38,291 nucleotides of DNA from Acidobacteriota bacterium (GCA_003224905.1 QIAA01000170.1:1-38291), one strand, 5' to 3'; shown: positions 24,686 through 33,866, counted from the first letter of the stretch. Translations and numbers: made by a program. The notes: generated by a model not told the origin, from the letters alone.

Positions 24686-26536
24686 TCACCGATGTGGCGC
24701 TCCTTCAGCCGGCCCAGGTGAAACTGCTGAGGAAGGCGGCTGTGCGAGGACAAACTGAGTAATGGTACTACGGGTTTGCGCCAACTTGTCGCGACGGTTT
24801 CGGGAAAGTTCCACATAGCGGACCAACTCTCGTTCGGCTGCGTCTAGTTGGTTCAAATTTCGATAGGTTTGAGCCAGCCGGTAATGTGCTTGGTCCGAGT
24901 CGGGATTGAGCCGGATCGCTTCCAGGAAGTTAGCCACTGCTTTCTCAAATTGACCACGGATCTGATACAGAGTAGCCAGTTCGAGCTGTGCCTCAGCAAA
25001 GCCTGGCTTGAGACGGATGGCTCGCTCGAGCAGCGACTGTACCAAGGTTAGCGCCGATTGGCTGTGTGACGATATGCTGTGTCGGAAAAGGGCAGCTGCA
25101 TAGCAGTAGAGCACCTGGGCGTTTTGCGGGTGCAGCTTGGCCAATGTTTCCAGGCGGGGCCTTATCGTTTCCCACTCAGCCAATCCCACAAAGGGCGGTA
25201 GAGCATTCCAGGCCTTGAAGGTCGTGGGAGAAGATGGATCGATCTCGAGAGCGCTGAGGAAAGATTCGGCAGCCTCGCGGTATCTTCTTAACGAGAAGTA
25301 AGCCAATCCGCTTCCGATGTGTTGGCGCGCGGAGCGAGGAAACTTCTGTGTTCCCAGCTGAAAAACCTCAAGAGCCGGTTCAAAGGTGAAATGAATGAGG
25401 TATTCCGCACCTAAGTCAAAATAAAATTGCTCGTTAGCAGGTTCCACTTCTACCGCGCGTTGGTAGTGATGAATAGCGTCTACATAGTGTCCCGCCTCTT
25501 CTTCCAGGGAACCAAGAAAGTTGTACAACTCGCCAGTCGCCCGGCGCGCAATTGCGCGCTCAATTACTTCAATCGCCAACTGAGCTTTTCCAGTTTGCTT
25601 GTAGGCCAATGCGAGATTGTAGCTAGTCGAGTAGCTTGTGGGCTCCATGCGCAGAGTTTCTTCAAACTCCGGGACGGCTTGGGCGTAATCGCCTGCCGAG
25701 GCAAAAAGTAACCCTAGCGCAAAATGCTGCTCGGCGGAAAGCGATGCCGGAGCTGGCGGCAACGATTGAGCTGAATTTCCCGCGCCGATGCTTGTACGCA
25801 CTAGAGCGAGATAAGTTTCAAAGGCGCTTGGTGCAAGTTCGTAGGCACGAGCATAAAAACGACTGGCGCCTTCCCGATCTCCAGATTGTTCAGCAACTGC
25901 ACCGGAGAGCTTATAGAACTGGGCTGTCAGGGATGCGTCTTGCGGCGGGGTGAGTTGCCGGAGCACCTTCTGGGCCTCGGCGGGCCGGTGCAATTCATGC
26001 AGCGTGCGGGCCCATTCATATCCTGCCCGAAAGTCTTCAGGATGGGTAGACCAAGCCTTCGCCAAATAAGGTGCGGCATCCTGGTATTTGTGCAAAACGG
26101 CTAGGGTTGCTCCTAGACCTTCCAGTGCTGTGAAATTATTGGGTTCACGGGCCAAAGCTTTGGAAAACAGCGATGCTGCTTCAGCGTAATGCTCCAACTG
26201 AGAATGCAGAGTTGCTAGGTTGTTGTACCCCAGAGCCGCGCGAGGCAGTAACTCGATAACTTTGTCGAAGCTCTTTGCTGCATCATCGCTATGCCCTAGA
26301 CGTGCGGCCGCAAGGCCGCGAAGATTATGTAGAGCGGGATTCTGAGGCTCTTTCGCCAAGGCGGAATCGATTTCGATCAAGGTTTCCTTCACCTGTCCCT
26401 TTTCGAATAATGCAAAGGCTTTGTCGTAGGCGCTGGAAGACATGCCGGTCGGGTTCTGGCCCATACTTTGAGCGCACGCGTACCGGCTCGTGGGCACAAG
26501 CAAAAGCAGAGCCAGTGGTATAGCGTTTCGCCGCAA
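24686..26536 (-). CDS. exported TPR protein (about 14 repeats)
   Basis: 616 aa with a signal peptide (IPLALLLLVPTSRYACAQS) and tandem tetratricopeptide repeats over nearly all of its length (for example ALHNLRGLAAARLGHSDDAA, GYNNLATLHSQLEHYAEAAS, LFSKALAREPNN, ending HYRLAQTYRNLNQLDAAERE). Starts at TTG, with AGGAAG about 11 nt upstream. It begins 3 nt after the stop of the CRTAC1 gene, so the two are translationally linked; the TonB receptor follows 120 nt later. TPR superhelices bind peptides or other proteins, and SusD-type glycan-binding proteins are themselves built on TPR helices, so a receptor-partner role is an inference. The CAQ at the signal cleavage site is not a canonical lipobox. 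The last 20 residues are Pro/Ser-rich. Confidence 0.83.
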   Translation of the reverse strand: MRRNAIPLALLLLVPTSRYACAQSMGQNPTGMSSSAYDKAFALFEKGQVKETLIEIDSALAKEPQNPALHNLRGLAAARLGHSDDAAKSFDKVIELLPRAALGYNNLATLHSQLEHYAEAASLFSKALAREPNNFTALEGLGATLAVLHKYQDAAPYLAKAWSTHPEDFRAGYEWARTLHELHRPAEAQKVLRQLTPPQDASLTAQFYKLSGAVAEQSGDREGASRFYARAYELAPSAFETYLALVRTSIGAGNSAQSLPPAPASLSAEQHFALGLLFASAGDYAQAVPEFEETLRMEPTSYSTSYNLALAYKQTGKAQLAIEVIERAIARRATGELYNFLGSLEEEAGHYVDAIHHYQRAVEVEPANEQFYFDLGAEYLIHFTFEPALEVFQLGTQKFPRSARQHIGSGLAYFSLRRYREAAESFLSALEIDPSSPTTFKAWNALPPFVGLAEWETIRPRLETLAKLHPQNAQVLYCYAAALFRHSISSHSQSALTLVQSLLERAIRLKPGFAEAQLELATLYQIRGQFEKAVANFLEAIRLNPDSDQAHYRLAQTYRNLNQLDAAERELVRYVELSRNRRDKLAQTRSTITQFVLAQPPSSAVSPGPAEGAPHR

Positions 26537-26539
26537 AGC

Positions 26540-28264
26540 TCAGAAAACTTCCTGGGAAATAATTCCCTTATTTTCCTGGATGGTTACCAGCCGATTGGTA
26601 GGCACGTGCTCGAACACGTCCTCCGTACCGCCCAACCACTTTATGGTGACCCGTGTCACTTCTCGAGCGCGGCCGAGGCCGAAATGCAATCGCAGATCAT
26701 TCTGGGAACAAAAACTTCCTCCACTTCGCACCTCTTGAACTTGCCGCTGAGTCGCAGTCTCAACAATCCCGCGCGACCCGATCGCCGCGCGGTTGGTCCG
26801 AGTGCCCACCAGCTTCAGCAGGAGCCAGGAATTGGTTGATGGTGATTGGTTTCGAAGCAACGTGGGATAATCGTTCATATTGTTAATCACGACATCTATT
26901 TGACCGCTACGAAAAATATCCCCGAATGCGGCACCGCGGCTGCAGCGCGCTACTCCCAGACCAGGCCCGCCTCGGGCTGAAATGTCCTGAAAACGACCAT
27001 TGCCCAAATTGCGGTACAAAATCTTTTTACCACTCTCTTCGGCTCCAGCCCGACGTTCACCCAAACCGGGGGGATAGATCGCTCCAGTCACAATGAAAAT
27101 GTCGGGCCGACCATCGTTATTGAAATCCAGAAAACCAGTGCCCCACTTGACAGAAGAAGTTTGGCCGGCAAGGCCGGCGGAAATAGTTTGCTCGGTGAAG
27201 AGTCCTTTGCCATTGTTGTGGTAGAGAGAAATGGTTTCGTCGGAGAAGTTGGTCTTTATGATGTCCAGAAAACCATCGCCGTCATAGTCAGCAGCATCCA
27301 CTCCCATCCCACCCTGGGTGCGCCCGTTTTCATCGAAAGCCACTCCAGCAAGCATGCCCATTTCTCTGAATGTGCCGTCGTGATTGTTTTTAAAGAACAG
27401 GCTTGGAGTCGAATCATCCGCCACATAGATGTCCGGCCAGCCATCGTTGTCGTAATCGGAGACGCAGGGCGTAAATCCATAGGTGGGATCAGGCCTCCAC
27501 AAACCAGCGGCTTTCGAGACATCCGTGAAAGTTCCGTCTCCATTGTTGCGATAAAGAATATTCCTTGTACCTTCGAGACCAGCCACACCGTAGAGCACGG
27601 GAGACTGAGCCCCCATTAAAGAAGGATTGTCGTCGTAGAGCACAACCCCGTACTTGTGTCCGAGATAATTGCTGACGAAGAGATCAAGATGGCCATCACG
27701 GTCATAATCAAGGAATGCCGCCCCTGAGTTCCAGTGGTCTTCCGCCTGAAGGACGCCAGATTTCTGGGTCACATCAGTGAACGTTCCATCTCCGTTGTTG
27801 TGATACAGCACGTTCTTGCCGTAGTAGGTTACGAACAAGTCCAGGAAGCCGTCGTTGTCGTAGTCTCCTACACAGACGCCTTGGCCCCAACCAGAGTGGA
27901 GTAAGCCTGTAGCTGCGGTAACATCGGTGAAGGTTCCATCATGGTTGTTGCGATAGAGGTGGTTGGTTGGCTTTTGGCCTTCGGGAAAATCCGTTAGTCC
28001 CCAGCTGTTCACGAGGAAAATATCTAACCATCCATCATTGTCATAGTCGAAGAGCGCCACGCCACCGCCCGTGGTGGACAAAAGAAAGCTCTTATTTGCA
28101 TGCCCGTGAATCACAGTCTTCGCAGTTAGACCAGCTTTCTGTGCAACATCAACGTAGTAGGGAAAATCGTCCGTTTGCTGGGATTTTTGCAGAAGATTTG
28201 AAAAGTTGAATCGGGAATAGATTCCCGCCTGCAGCAAGACTTGAATGCACTGCCGCCTGGTCAC
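26540..28264 (-). CDS. CRTAC1-family protein (FG-GAP/VCBS repeats plus ASPIC/UnbV)
   Basis: 574 aa. An N-terminal signal-like segment (MTRRQCIQVLLQAGIYS) is followed by about seven FG-GAP/VCBS beta-propeller repeats, each with the Ca-binding loop DYDNDGWLDIFLVN, DYDNDGFLDLFV, DYDRDGHLDLFVSN, DYDNDGWPDIYVADD, DYDGDGFLDIIKTN and DFNNDGRPDIFIVTG. The UnbV/ASPIC domain closes the protein (about 500-568; EVRSGGSFCSQNDLRLHFGL ... IKWLGGTEDVFEHV). Extracellular or outer-membrane-surface glycan or protein binding is the usual assumption for the family; the precise role is unproven. The start is GTG, with a TATAAT box only 8 nt upstream, which suggests a leaderless transcript. First gene of the CRTAC1-TPR-TonB receptor-GH30 run. 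Confidence 0.85.
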   Translation of the reverse strand: MTRRQCIQVLLQAGIYSRFNFSNLLQKSQQTDDFPYYVDVAQKAGLTAKTVIHGHANKSFLLSTTGGGVALFDYDNDGWLDIFLVNSWGLTDFPEGQKPTNHLYRNNHDGTFTDVTAATGLLHSGWGQGVCVGDYDNDGFLDLFVTYYGKNVLYHNNGDGTFTDVTQKSGVLQAEDHWNSGAAFLDYDRDGHLDLFVSNYLGHKYGVVLYDDNPSLMGAQSPVLYGVAGLEGTRNILYRNNGDGTFTDVSKAAGLWRPDPTYGFTPCVSDYDNDGWPDIYVADDSTPSLFFKNNHDGTFREMGMLAGVAFDENGRTQGGMGVDAADYDGDGFLDIIKTNFSDETISLYHNNGKGLFTEQTISAGLAGQTSSVKWGTGFLDFNNDGRPDIFIVTGAIYPPGLGERRAGAEESGKKILYRNLGNGRFQDISARGGPGLGVARCSRGAAFGDIFRSGQIDVVINNMNDYPTLLRNQSPSTNSWLLLKLVGTRTNRAAIGSRGIVETATQRQVQEVRSGGSFCSQNDLRLHFGLGRAREVTRVTIKWLGGTEDVFEHVPTNRLVTIQENKGIISQEVF

Positions 28265-28272
28265 CCCCGGCG

Positions 28273-28278
28273 ATTATA
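28273..28278 (-). promoter_or_regulatory. perfect -10 box, possibly leaderless start
   Basis: TATAAT on the minus strand, 8 nt before the GTG at 28264. A transcription start 6-8 nt downstream of the box falls on or next to the start codon. No consensus -35 is visible and no normal Shine-Dalgarno precedes the GTG. Confidence 0.45.
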
Positions 28279-28448
28279 CTCCGCAGTGATGCAGGGGTCG
28301 GGCATACCGCTCGGATAACTTGATGCCGATATTTTGCATTCGCATTGCTCGAGCGAAAGTCATTCGTGAATCATGCGAGAGAATTCGTCGGTAGGAACTT
28401 AGGAAGAGGGGCTCGGGCAAGTTCCCGATATTTGCCTGTGAGGCGCAT

Positions 28449-29531
28449 ATGAACATCAAGTGGAAGTATTTATGGATTCTGCCAGCATTGATGGGCACCG
28501 CTGCAGCCCAGAACTCTGTGCCCAAAGTCAGTGTGACTCGCTGGCCGCAAGATCGTACTGCTGCCATTTCCCTAAGCTTTGATGACGGCATCAACACCCA
28601 TCTCGACGTTGTCCGTCCTATCTTGAGGAAGCATCACCTGAATGGGACCTTTTTTGTGGCCACGGGAATGGGTCCCTGGCAAAAACGCAAACCGGAATGG
28701 AAACAACTTGCCCAAGAGGGTGACGAATTAGCTAATCATACGGTTCATCATCCTTGCCTGCTGCCCGAAATCGCACCCCATTCACAGGACTACACTCCGG
28801 ACATGATGGAGCGGGAAATCGCGAGTGCCAACCAGGAAATCATGCAACTGCTCGAGCACCCTCGCGGGCTCACATTTGCATATCCGTGCGGCAATGTGAG
28901 TTTCGGAAAACCCCAAGATGAGGTGAAGAATGCGGCGCTGTATCTCCGTTACGTCTCAGAACACGCATTTGGCGCCCGGGGTATAGGTGCAGGCCCCGAG
29001 AATCCGGACGAGTTGAATGTTTTGGACATCAGTGATCTGGGCCCTACTGCGGGGAAAGGATTTCTGAACCTACTCCAGTTGGCTGAACCGGCGCTCCAGG
29101 AACACAACTGGGGCGTGTACTGTTTCCACGGAGTCGGAGGAGATTGGCTGTCGATCACTCCCGAAGCGTTGGATGAGCTGGCAGGGTATTTTGAGCGACA
29201 TTCGGAAATCTGGACTACCACATTTGGGGACGTATTGCGGTACATTCAGGAACGAAAAGCCGCGTCCATCGATATTAAACAAAACGAAAACAGCTCTCTT
29301 GCGCTAACCCTACATTGGCCGATGGACAAACGAATCTACGATATACCGCTGACGTTGAAAGTAGAAATACCTGCAATCTGGGAACAGGTTCGCATAGAGG
29401 GTGATGGAAAGCCGTTAAGCTCCAAAGTTTCCGTGCAAACAGGGATGACAATTCTCCTTGCGGATGTTCCCTCACAAACTATGCTTGTCACAATCACAAA
29501 AACTGAGCGCGAACATGGCCAAATCCAATAA
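28449..29531 (+). CDS. exported NodB-type polysaccharide deacetylase
   Basis: 360 aa with signal peptide (KYLWILPALMGTAAAQ) and a CE4/NodB fold: motif 1 SFDDG (43-47), motif 2 NHTVHH with His97 and His101 as metal ligands, and the YPCG segment (about 145-148) and CFHGVGG (about 223) as motif 3/4-like regions. It hydrolyses N- or O-acetyl groups of polymers such as chitin or peptidoglycan, or exocellular GlcNAc polymers. Residues about 270-355 form a beta-rich extension of unknown role. Ribosome binding site GAGGCG. Diverges from the CRTAC1 gene and converges with the PVC-type dehydrogenase. A decayed second copy of its 5' part exists 5 kb downstream (33736-33866). Confidence 0.88.
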   Translation: MNIKWKYLWILPALMGTAAAQNSVPKVSVTRWPQDRTAAISLSFDDGINTHLDVVRPILRKHHLNGTFFVATGMGPWQKRKPEWKQLAQEGDELANHTVHHPCLLPEIAPHSQDYTPDMMEREIASANQEIMQLLEHPRGLTFAYPCGNVSFGKPQDEVKNAALYLRYVSEHAFGARGIGAGPENPDELNVLDISDLGPTAGKGFLNLLQLAEPALQEHNWGVYCFHGVGGDWLSITPEALDELAGYFERHSEIWTTTFGDVLRYIQERKAASIDIKQNENSSLALTLHWPMDKRIYDIPLTLKVEIPAIWEQVRIEGDGKPLSSKVSVQTGMTILLADVPSQTMLVTITKTEREHGQIQ

Positions 29532-29600
29532 ACGCAGAAACTCAGCAGCGGCGCATCAAAACAGCTTCGCGAAAAGTTCCGCCCATCTCACGCATGAAGC

Positions 29601-32600
29601 TCAGCGGACCGCCTTAAGAAACGTCAGAAGATCCGCCATTTGACTAACGCTGATTTGCTTCTCTAGGCCTTCCGGCATCATAGAGACTCTGCTGACGCGC
29701 ATGCTTTTGATGTCTTGGCGAGCAATGACTGTCTCCCTTCCTTGCTCTTGCCGCAGGGTGATCGTTGCGGAAGTCTGCGCGCTCATGATCCCATCCACGA
29801 TGTCTCCGGATGCCAGCTCAACCACATAGCTTTCGAAGCCGTGTTCAATCGATTTGCTGGACAGAAGAATGTCTTCCAATAGTTCCGACGCGGGATGATT
29901 GCGGACTGTCTCGAGGTTGGGACCGACGGCCACGCCCACACCGTCGAACGCATGACATCTTGAACAGACGCGTGTGAAGGTTTCTTTGCCGCGCATGACA
30001 TCGCCGGCCATGTTCAAGGCCGCCTGATATTCTTTCAAAACTTGCTCGCGCTGCGCCGAGCTTTGTTCGAAAAGCGACCTTGCTAACTGTCGAACAGCAG
30101 GATCAGGGTCCATGAACAGGCGGGGCTTGTACGGCTCGAGCTGCCAGGTTTGAACATCTCCGTTCTTCACGGCCTCCAAGACTTGACGGACTCGATCTGA
30201 ACCTCCGCTTAGGAGCGTGTTGGTTGCCTCGGCTCGAACGGTAGCGCTCATGTCATTCCACTTGGCCAGCAACAGACCGCCTACTTTGGCGCCTTTGACT
30301 GAGGAAAGCGCCTTCACGGCTGCGATTTGGACGGGGTCGGGCTCCTGGGGGTTCAGCAGGCTTTCCAGTAAATGTGCCTGGTGATCAGATTTTGCAAGCG
30401 CCAATAGCTCCAGTGCGTCAGCTCGTAAAGCGGCCTCGACCTTGCGATCTACGGCTCTGGCTTCAGCACGCTTGAGCGTTTCTGCCGCAGCGGCGTCGTC
30501 CGGAAGGCCGAGTACAGCCAGCAGATGAACCGCGGCGTGGCCCACAGAACCTGGCCGGTGCTCGAACATTCGCAGAAAAACATCGCGATCTCCCTTGAGA
30601 GCTGCTTTGGCATCAGCACCTCTTGCGCGAACGCCCTCAGCCACGCCGTCGAGGGTGGCCCCGCCCCACCAATCGGAATTGCGGTGAGAGCTGTTCGCCA
30701 CGGTTACCATGAGTCGCCGCATTTCTTTGGCGTCCGCTTTCATCCCCATCACAGAGCCCACTTGATGAAAGAAATCGCGACGGCCCTTGGTTTCATTATC
30801 AGCAAAGCGAGAAACTGCCACCTCAAAATACGGCAGCGCGCGACCTGGGGGCGCAGTCAGGGCAGCTAGCTGCATCCAAGGGTCCTCAACGCCATCAGCC
30901 AAAAGCTTATTCTGGGCGGCTGCGGCCTCGGCAGAGTCGATGAATCCGAGGGTGCAAAGGAGTTGGAATCGAACCTTTACATCAGGATCGCCGGCCATGT
31001 GCGTGAGCTTCCGCGACAACTCTGGAGCTTTCAGCAAGTAGGGCTCAGCCAGGCGAATTGCGTTTTCGCGGACACCCGCGACGGGATCGTCAAGTCCCTT
31101 TGCGATGAGACTCGGGTCAAGTTTTCCCAAGCCGTCGAGTGTCCACAAAGCATGAACGCGCCCCACAGGGGACGTGCTTTCTTGAAAAAGTCGAATGAGG
31201 AAGGGAACGGCGTCGGTGCGATGACGCTCTACGAGCAAACGCTGAGCCGTCCGCCGCCACCAGATGTTTGGGCTCGCCAATTTTTGGACAAGCTCTGCGT
31301 CTGACGCTTGACCGACTCGAATGTTTTTAGGCAAGGGCAGCGCCGACTCTGAATCGGGAACAATTCGGTAGATTCGACCGCGGTCTTGCCCGTTATAAAG
31401 ATATCCGGCGTGATAGGTGTCCGCGGCCATCCATTCGGGGTGCTCGATGGTGTTGCGATAATAGTCGACGAGGTATAGAGCCCCGTCCGGACCAACGTAC
31501 ATGTTAACGGGTCTGAACCAGGCATCTGTCGAGGCGACGAACTCGGCGTTCTGTTCCAGGCGGCGGGCGCTGTAGGTTGCGCCCGCATCCGACCATACAT
31601 CGCAATGCACCATATTGTGCGCAGACTCAGCCACACAGGCGACGCGATCAAATGAAGCCGGGAATGCACCGCCCATCGACGGTAGTGTGATACTGCATGA
31701 AGAAGTGAGGGTGCCGACATCCGTCAAGATTTCGAATCGCGGCTTCCGCGTGATCGGGAAAACTTTGTTGTTCTCACCCGTGGAAACATCCTGCTGAACG
31801 TTCGGCACCAGGAGAGCGGGATTACGTTGCAGATAGCGCGCGGCGATGACGTCGTGGCGTCCATTGCTGTCGTTGGTGATGGTGAAATGGCGGCCCCAGT
31901 CATCAAACGCCTGCCCATATTGCGACCAAGCGGATAAAAACTCCAGTTGGTGTGTATCTGGCCTAAAGCGGACGCTGCGCGGCGCCATTTTCAATCGCGG
32001 TCCTTGCCCGTCTGCGAACCGAATGTCGCTGCCGCGGTCTCCAAATTGGTCCTGGAATACTACGGTGTGAATCGGCCCTTGGTGGTTGAGGTAGATCCAG
32101 TTGTCTGGGCCGTAGAGCGGACCATTGACCATGTGCTGTGGATTTGTAAACGCGAAGCCTGTGAGGATTTTTTCGCGGACGTCAGCCTTGCCACTTCTGG
32201 TTGTGTCCTTGAAAAACCACACGTCGGGAGCTGCGGTTACGAGGATACCGCCCTTCCAGCACATGATGCCGTTAGGCATGACGATTTGATCAGCAAACAC
32301 CGTGCGACGATCGGGAATTCCATCGCCGTTCGTGTCCTCGAGCAGCGCGATGCGCCCTATGGGCCTGGTGTCCAGGGGATAGCCTGTATCCTCGGCGACG
32401 TAGATGCGCCCATTTTCGTCCCAATCCATCGCGACTGGGCTGCTGATCAGCGGCTCCGCGGCAAAAGGCTCAATACGAAACCCCTTATCAATTCGAATTG
32501 TCCGGAGAGCTTCTCTCTGGCTGTAGGGCGGACCCGCTTGGCTGCGAAATCGCCAAAAAAGACCGCCCACGAGGATGCCAACTATCAACAGCGAAACAGC

Positions 32601-32651
32601 ACCGACAAGCCAAGCGCGTCTGCGGGATAATGAGCTTAGAAGAAGTAGCAT
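29601..32651 (-). CDS. PVC-type membrane-bound dehydrogenase with HEAT repeats and c-type heme domain
   Basis: 1016 aa. An N-terminal membrane anchor (SLSRRRAWLVGAVSLLIVGI then LVGGLFW, about 8-34) precedes a six-blade beta-propeller of the soluble sugar dehydrogenase/TIGR02604 type (about 50-420: AMDWDENGRIYVAEDTGYPL, LLEDTNGDGIPDRRTVF, VDYYRNTIEHPEW). HEAT repeats follow (about 440-870). The C-terminus is a PVC-type heme domain: VCSRCH at 895-900 (CXXCH), then GVGVAVGPNLETV, ELLEDILLSSKSIEHGFES and MMPEGLEKQISVSQMADLLTF with Met near 991 as axial ligand. Such proteins probably oxidise a sugar or alcohol in the periplasm and pass electrons via the heme; PQQ dependence is possible but not visible. 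The Shine-Dalgarno is weak. Monocistronic. Confidence 0.85.
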   Translation of the reverse strand: MLLLLSSLSRRRAWLVGAVSLLIVGILVGGLFWRFRSQAGPPYSQREALRTIRIDKGFRIEPFAAEPLISSPVAMDWDENGRIYVAEDTGYPLDTRPIGRIALLEDTNGDGIPDRRTVFADQIVMPNGIMCWKGGILVTAAPDVWFFKDTTRSGKADVREKILTGFAFTNPQHMVNGPLYGPDNWIYLNHQGPIHTVVFQDQFGDRGSDIRFADGQGPRLKMAPRSVRFRPDTHQLEFLSAWSQYGQAFDDWGRHFTITNDSNGRHDVIAARYLQRNPALLVPNVQQDVSTGENNKVFPITRKPRFEILTDVGTLTSSCSITLPSMGGAFPASFDRVACVAESAHNMVHCDVWSDAGATYSARRLEQNAEFVASTDAWFRPVNMYVGPDGALYLVDYYRNTIEHPEWMAADTYHAGYLYNGQDRGRIYRIVPDSESALPLPKNIRVGQASDAELVQKLASPNIWWRRTAQRLLVERHRTDAVPFLIRLFQESTSPVGRVHALWTLDGLGKLDPSLIAKGLDDPVAGVRENAIRLAEPYLLKAPELSRKLTHMAGDPDVKVRFQLLCTLGFIDSAEAAAAQNKLLADGVEDPWMQLAALTAPPGRALPYFEVAVSRFADNETKGRRDFFHQVGSVMGMKADAKEMRRLMVTVANSSHRNSDWWGGATLDGVAEGVRARGADAKAALKGDRDVFLRMFEHRPGSVGHAAVHLLAVLGLPDDAAAAETLKRAEARAVDRKVEAALRADALELLALAKSDHQAHLLESLLNPQEPDPVQIAAVKALSSVKGAKVGGLLLAKWNDMSATVRAEATNTLLSGGSDRVRQVLEAVKNGDVQTWQLEPYKPRLFMDPDPAVRQLARSLFEQSSAQREQVLKEYQAALNMAGDVMRGKETFTRVCSRCHAFDGVGVAVGPNLETVRNHPASELLEDILLSSKSIEHGFESYVVELASGDIVDGIMSAQTSATITLRQEQGRETVIARQDIKSMRVSRVSMMPEGLEKQISVSQMADLLTFLKAVR

Positions 32652-33122
32652 TTTACGTGATAGAAACCTTGCGACGAGGTAGCAGGCGTCGCCAGAAGTC
32701 TACGCTCACATCTTGAGATTTCAAATACGACAACTCGCAACCTGGCGGAGGCTATGTGCAACCCAACCGCCGTCCAGGACAGCGAAGAACGTGAGCGGAA
32801 TCCATTGCACGCTTGTAGCAGCACCCATGAATGCGTGCCGGCGACCGTGCGAAGGGCGACGGTGGTAGCGCACCCCTTCTCAAGGCGAAAGCTCGTCTTC
32901 GGGCACGATTCCCTCCATCAGATTCGCCCACGCTGATCGACGTCCCGCACGATTCCAACCTTCACCCTTGCGATGCGCCCACGTTTCGCAGACTTCGGTG
33001 CCGTACGTCAAGCGGAGGCACTAGTTCGCAACGACGTGAGCTCTCAACTATGAAAGGCCATTTTAATCAGGAGCCGCCGAGGCTCCTCACTTAGGCAAGG
33101 GCATTACGTTAAACTGCATCAC
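32652..33122. other. intergenic stretch with a hairpin
   Basis: About 470 bp, no recognisable protein. AGGAGCC (33069-33075) pairs with GGCTCCT (33081-33087) around a 5-nt loop, upstream of the methyltransferase. It has no U-run on either side, so it may be an attenuator-like or RNA-stability element rather than a classical terminator. Confidence 0.45.
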
Positions 33123-33734
33123 GTGGCAAATGCTGACAAATCGACTGGCTACGAAGATGTCGCAGCAGAGTTTATAGCCGGGCGCGGTAGTAACAGTTCA
33201 GGTATCGGGGCATCGGTGGTGGCTGACTGGTCGCGGACACTGCCCAGTGGCGCAACTGTTCTCGACTTGGGATGCGGAACGGGCGTACCAATTACGCAAG
33301 CTTTGGTCGAGCGCGGGTTCAAGGTGTACGGAGTGGACGCCTCACCCACGATCGTCGCAGCGTTCCGAGGCCGTTTTCGAAACTTGTCCGTGGAATGTGC
33401 CGATGTAAGAGATTCGGATTTTTTCGCCCGAACTTTTGATGGCGTGGTCGCCTGGGGCCTCTTCTTTCTGCTCCATGAGGAAGTCCAACGCAGATTGATC
33501 AAGAAAGTTGCCGGTGTGTTGCAAACTGGTGGGAAATTGCTGTTCACGGCTCCGAAGGAAAGCGGTTCTTGGCCCGATGTCATGACTGGGCGATCGCAAC
33601 TTTCTCTGGGCTACGAGGAATACCGAAAAGCGCTGGAGGCCGAAGGCATGTTGTTGGTTGGAACACAGCGTGATGAAGGCGACAACCACTACTACTTTGC
33701 GCAAAAGCGAGGCGCAAAAGCGAGGCTTGGCTAA
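33123..33734 (+). CDS. class I SAM-dependent methyltransferase
   Basis: 203 aa. SAM-binding motif I is VLDLGCGTG (46-54), followed by the acidic residue of motif II in KVYGVDASP, then the ADVRD and FDGVVAWGLFFLLHEEVQRR regions. Such Rossmann-fold enzymes methylate small molecules, lipids or proteins; the substrate is not evident and there is no partner gene adjacent. It starts with GTG at 33123, without a strong ribosome binding site; an internal start (GRGSNSSGIG) is possible. The C-terminus carries a perfect 13-bp tandem duplication (33699-33724), which changes the reading frame of the last residues and gives the end QKRGAKARLG. Cytoplasmic. Confidence 0.83.
   Translation: MANADKSTGYEDVAAEFIAGRGSNSSGIGASVVADWSRTLPSGATVLDLGCGTGVPITQALVERGFKVYGVDASPTIVAAFRGRFRNLSVECADVRDSDFFARTFDGVVAWGLFFLLHEEVQRRLIKKVAGVLQTGGKLLFTAPKESGSWPDVMTGRSQLSLGYEEYRKALEAEGMLLVGTQRDEGDNHYYFAQKRGAKARLG
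33699..33724 (+). repeat. 13-bp tandem duplication
   Basis: GCGCAAAAGCGAG occurs twice in direct succession (33699-33711 and 33712-33724), at the 3' end of the methyltransferase gene. Since 13 is not divisible by 3, the duplication shifts the frame of the last codons. Removing one copy would end the protein in QKRGLANLC. Confidence 0.85.
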
Positions 33735-33735
33735 C

Positions 33736-33866
33736 CTTTGTTGATGGCATCAACACGCATGTCGATGCTGTCCGTCTTGCTCTGAGGAAATTATTTGGAT
33801 GGATTTCTTGTGATCACTGGAATTGCGACAGATCAGCAACGCATGAGTGTCGAGCACGAGCCCTTA
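33736..33866 (+). pseudogene. decayed partial copy of the NodB deacetylase
   Basis: Translation gives FVDGINTHVDAVRLALRK, matching SFDDGINTHLDVVRPILRK of the intact deacetylase gene, then in a shifted frame YLDGFLVITGIATDQQRMSV, matching HLNGTFFVATGMGPWQKRKP. By hand, bases 33736-33789 match 28577-28630 at 43 of 54 positions with no gap. The first motif Asp is replaced by Val, a frameshift follows, and both the signal peptide and the rest of the catalytic domain are missing. Duplicated 5'-region relic, in the same orientation as the intact gene 5 kb away. Confidence 0.75.

Noticed and set aside
33069..33087. Classical terminator after the PVC dehydrogenase or before the methyltransferase
   Set aside because: A good 7-bp stem, but no T-run on either side, and it lies on the promoter side of both genes.
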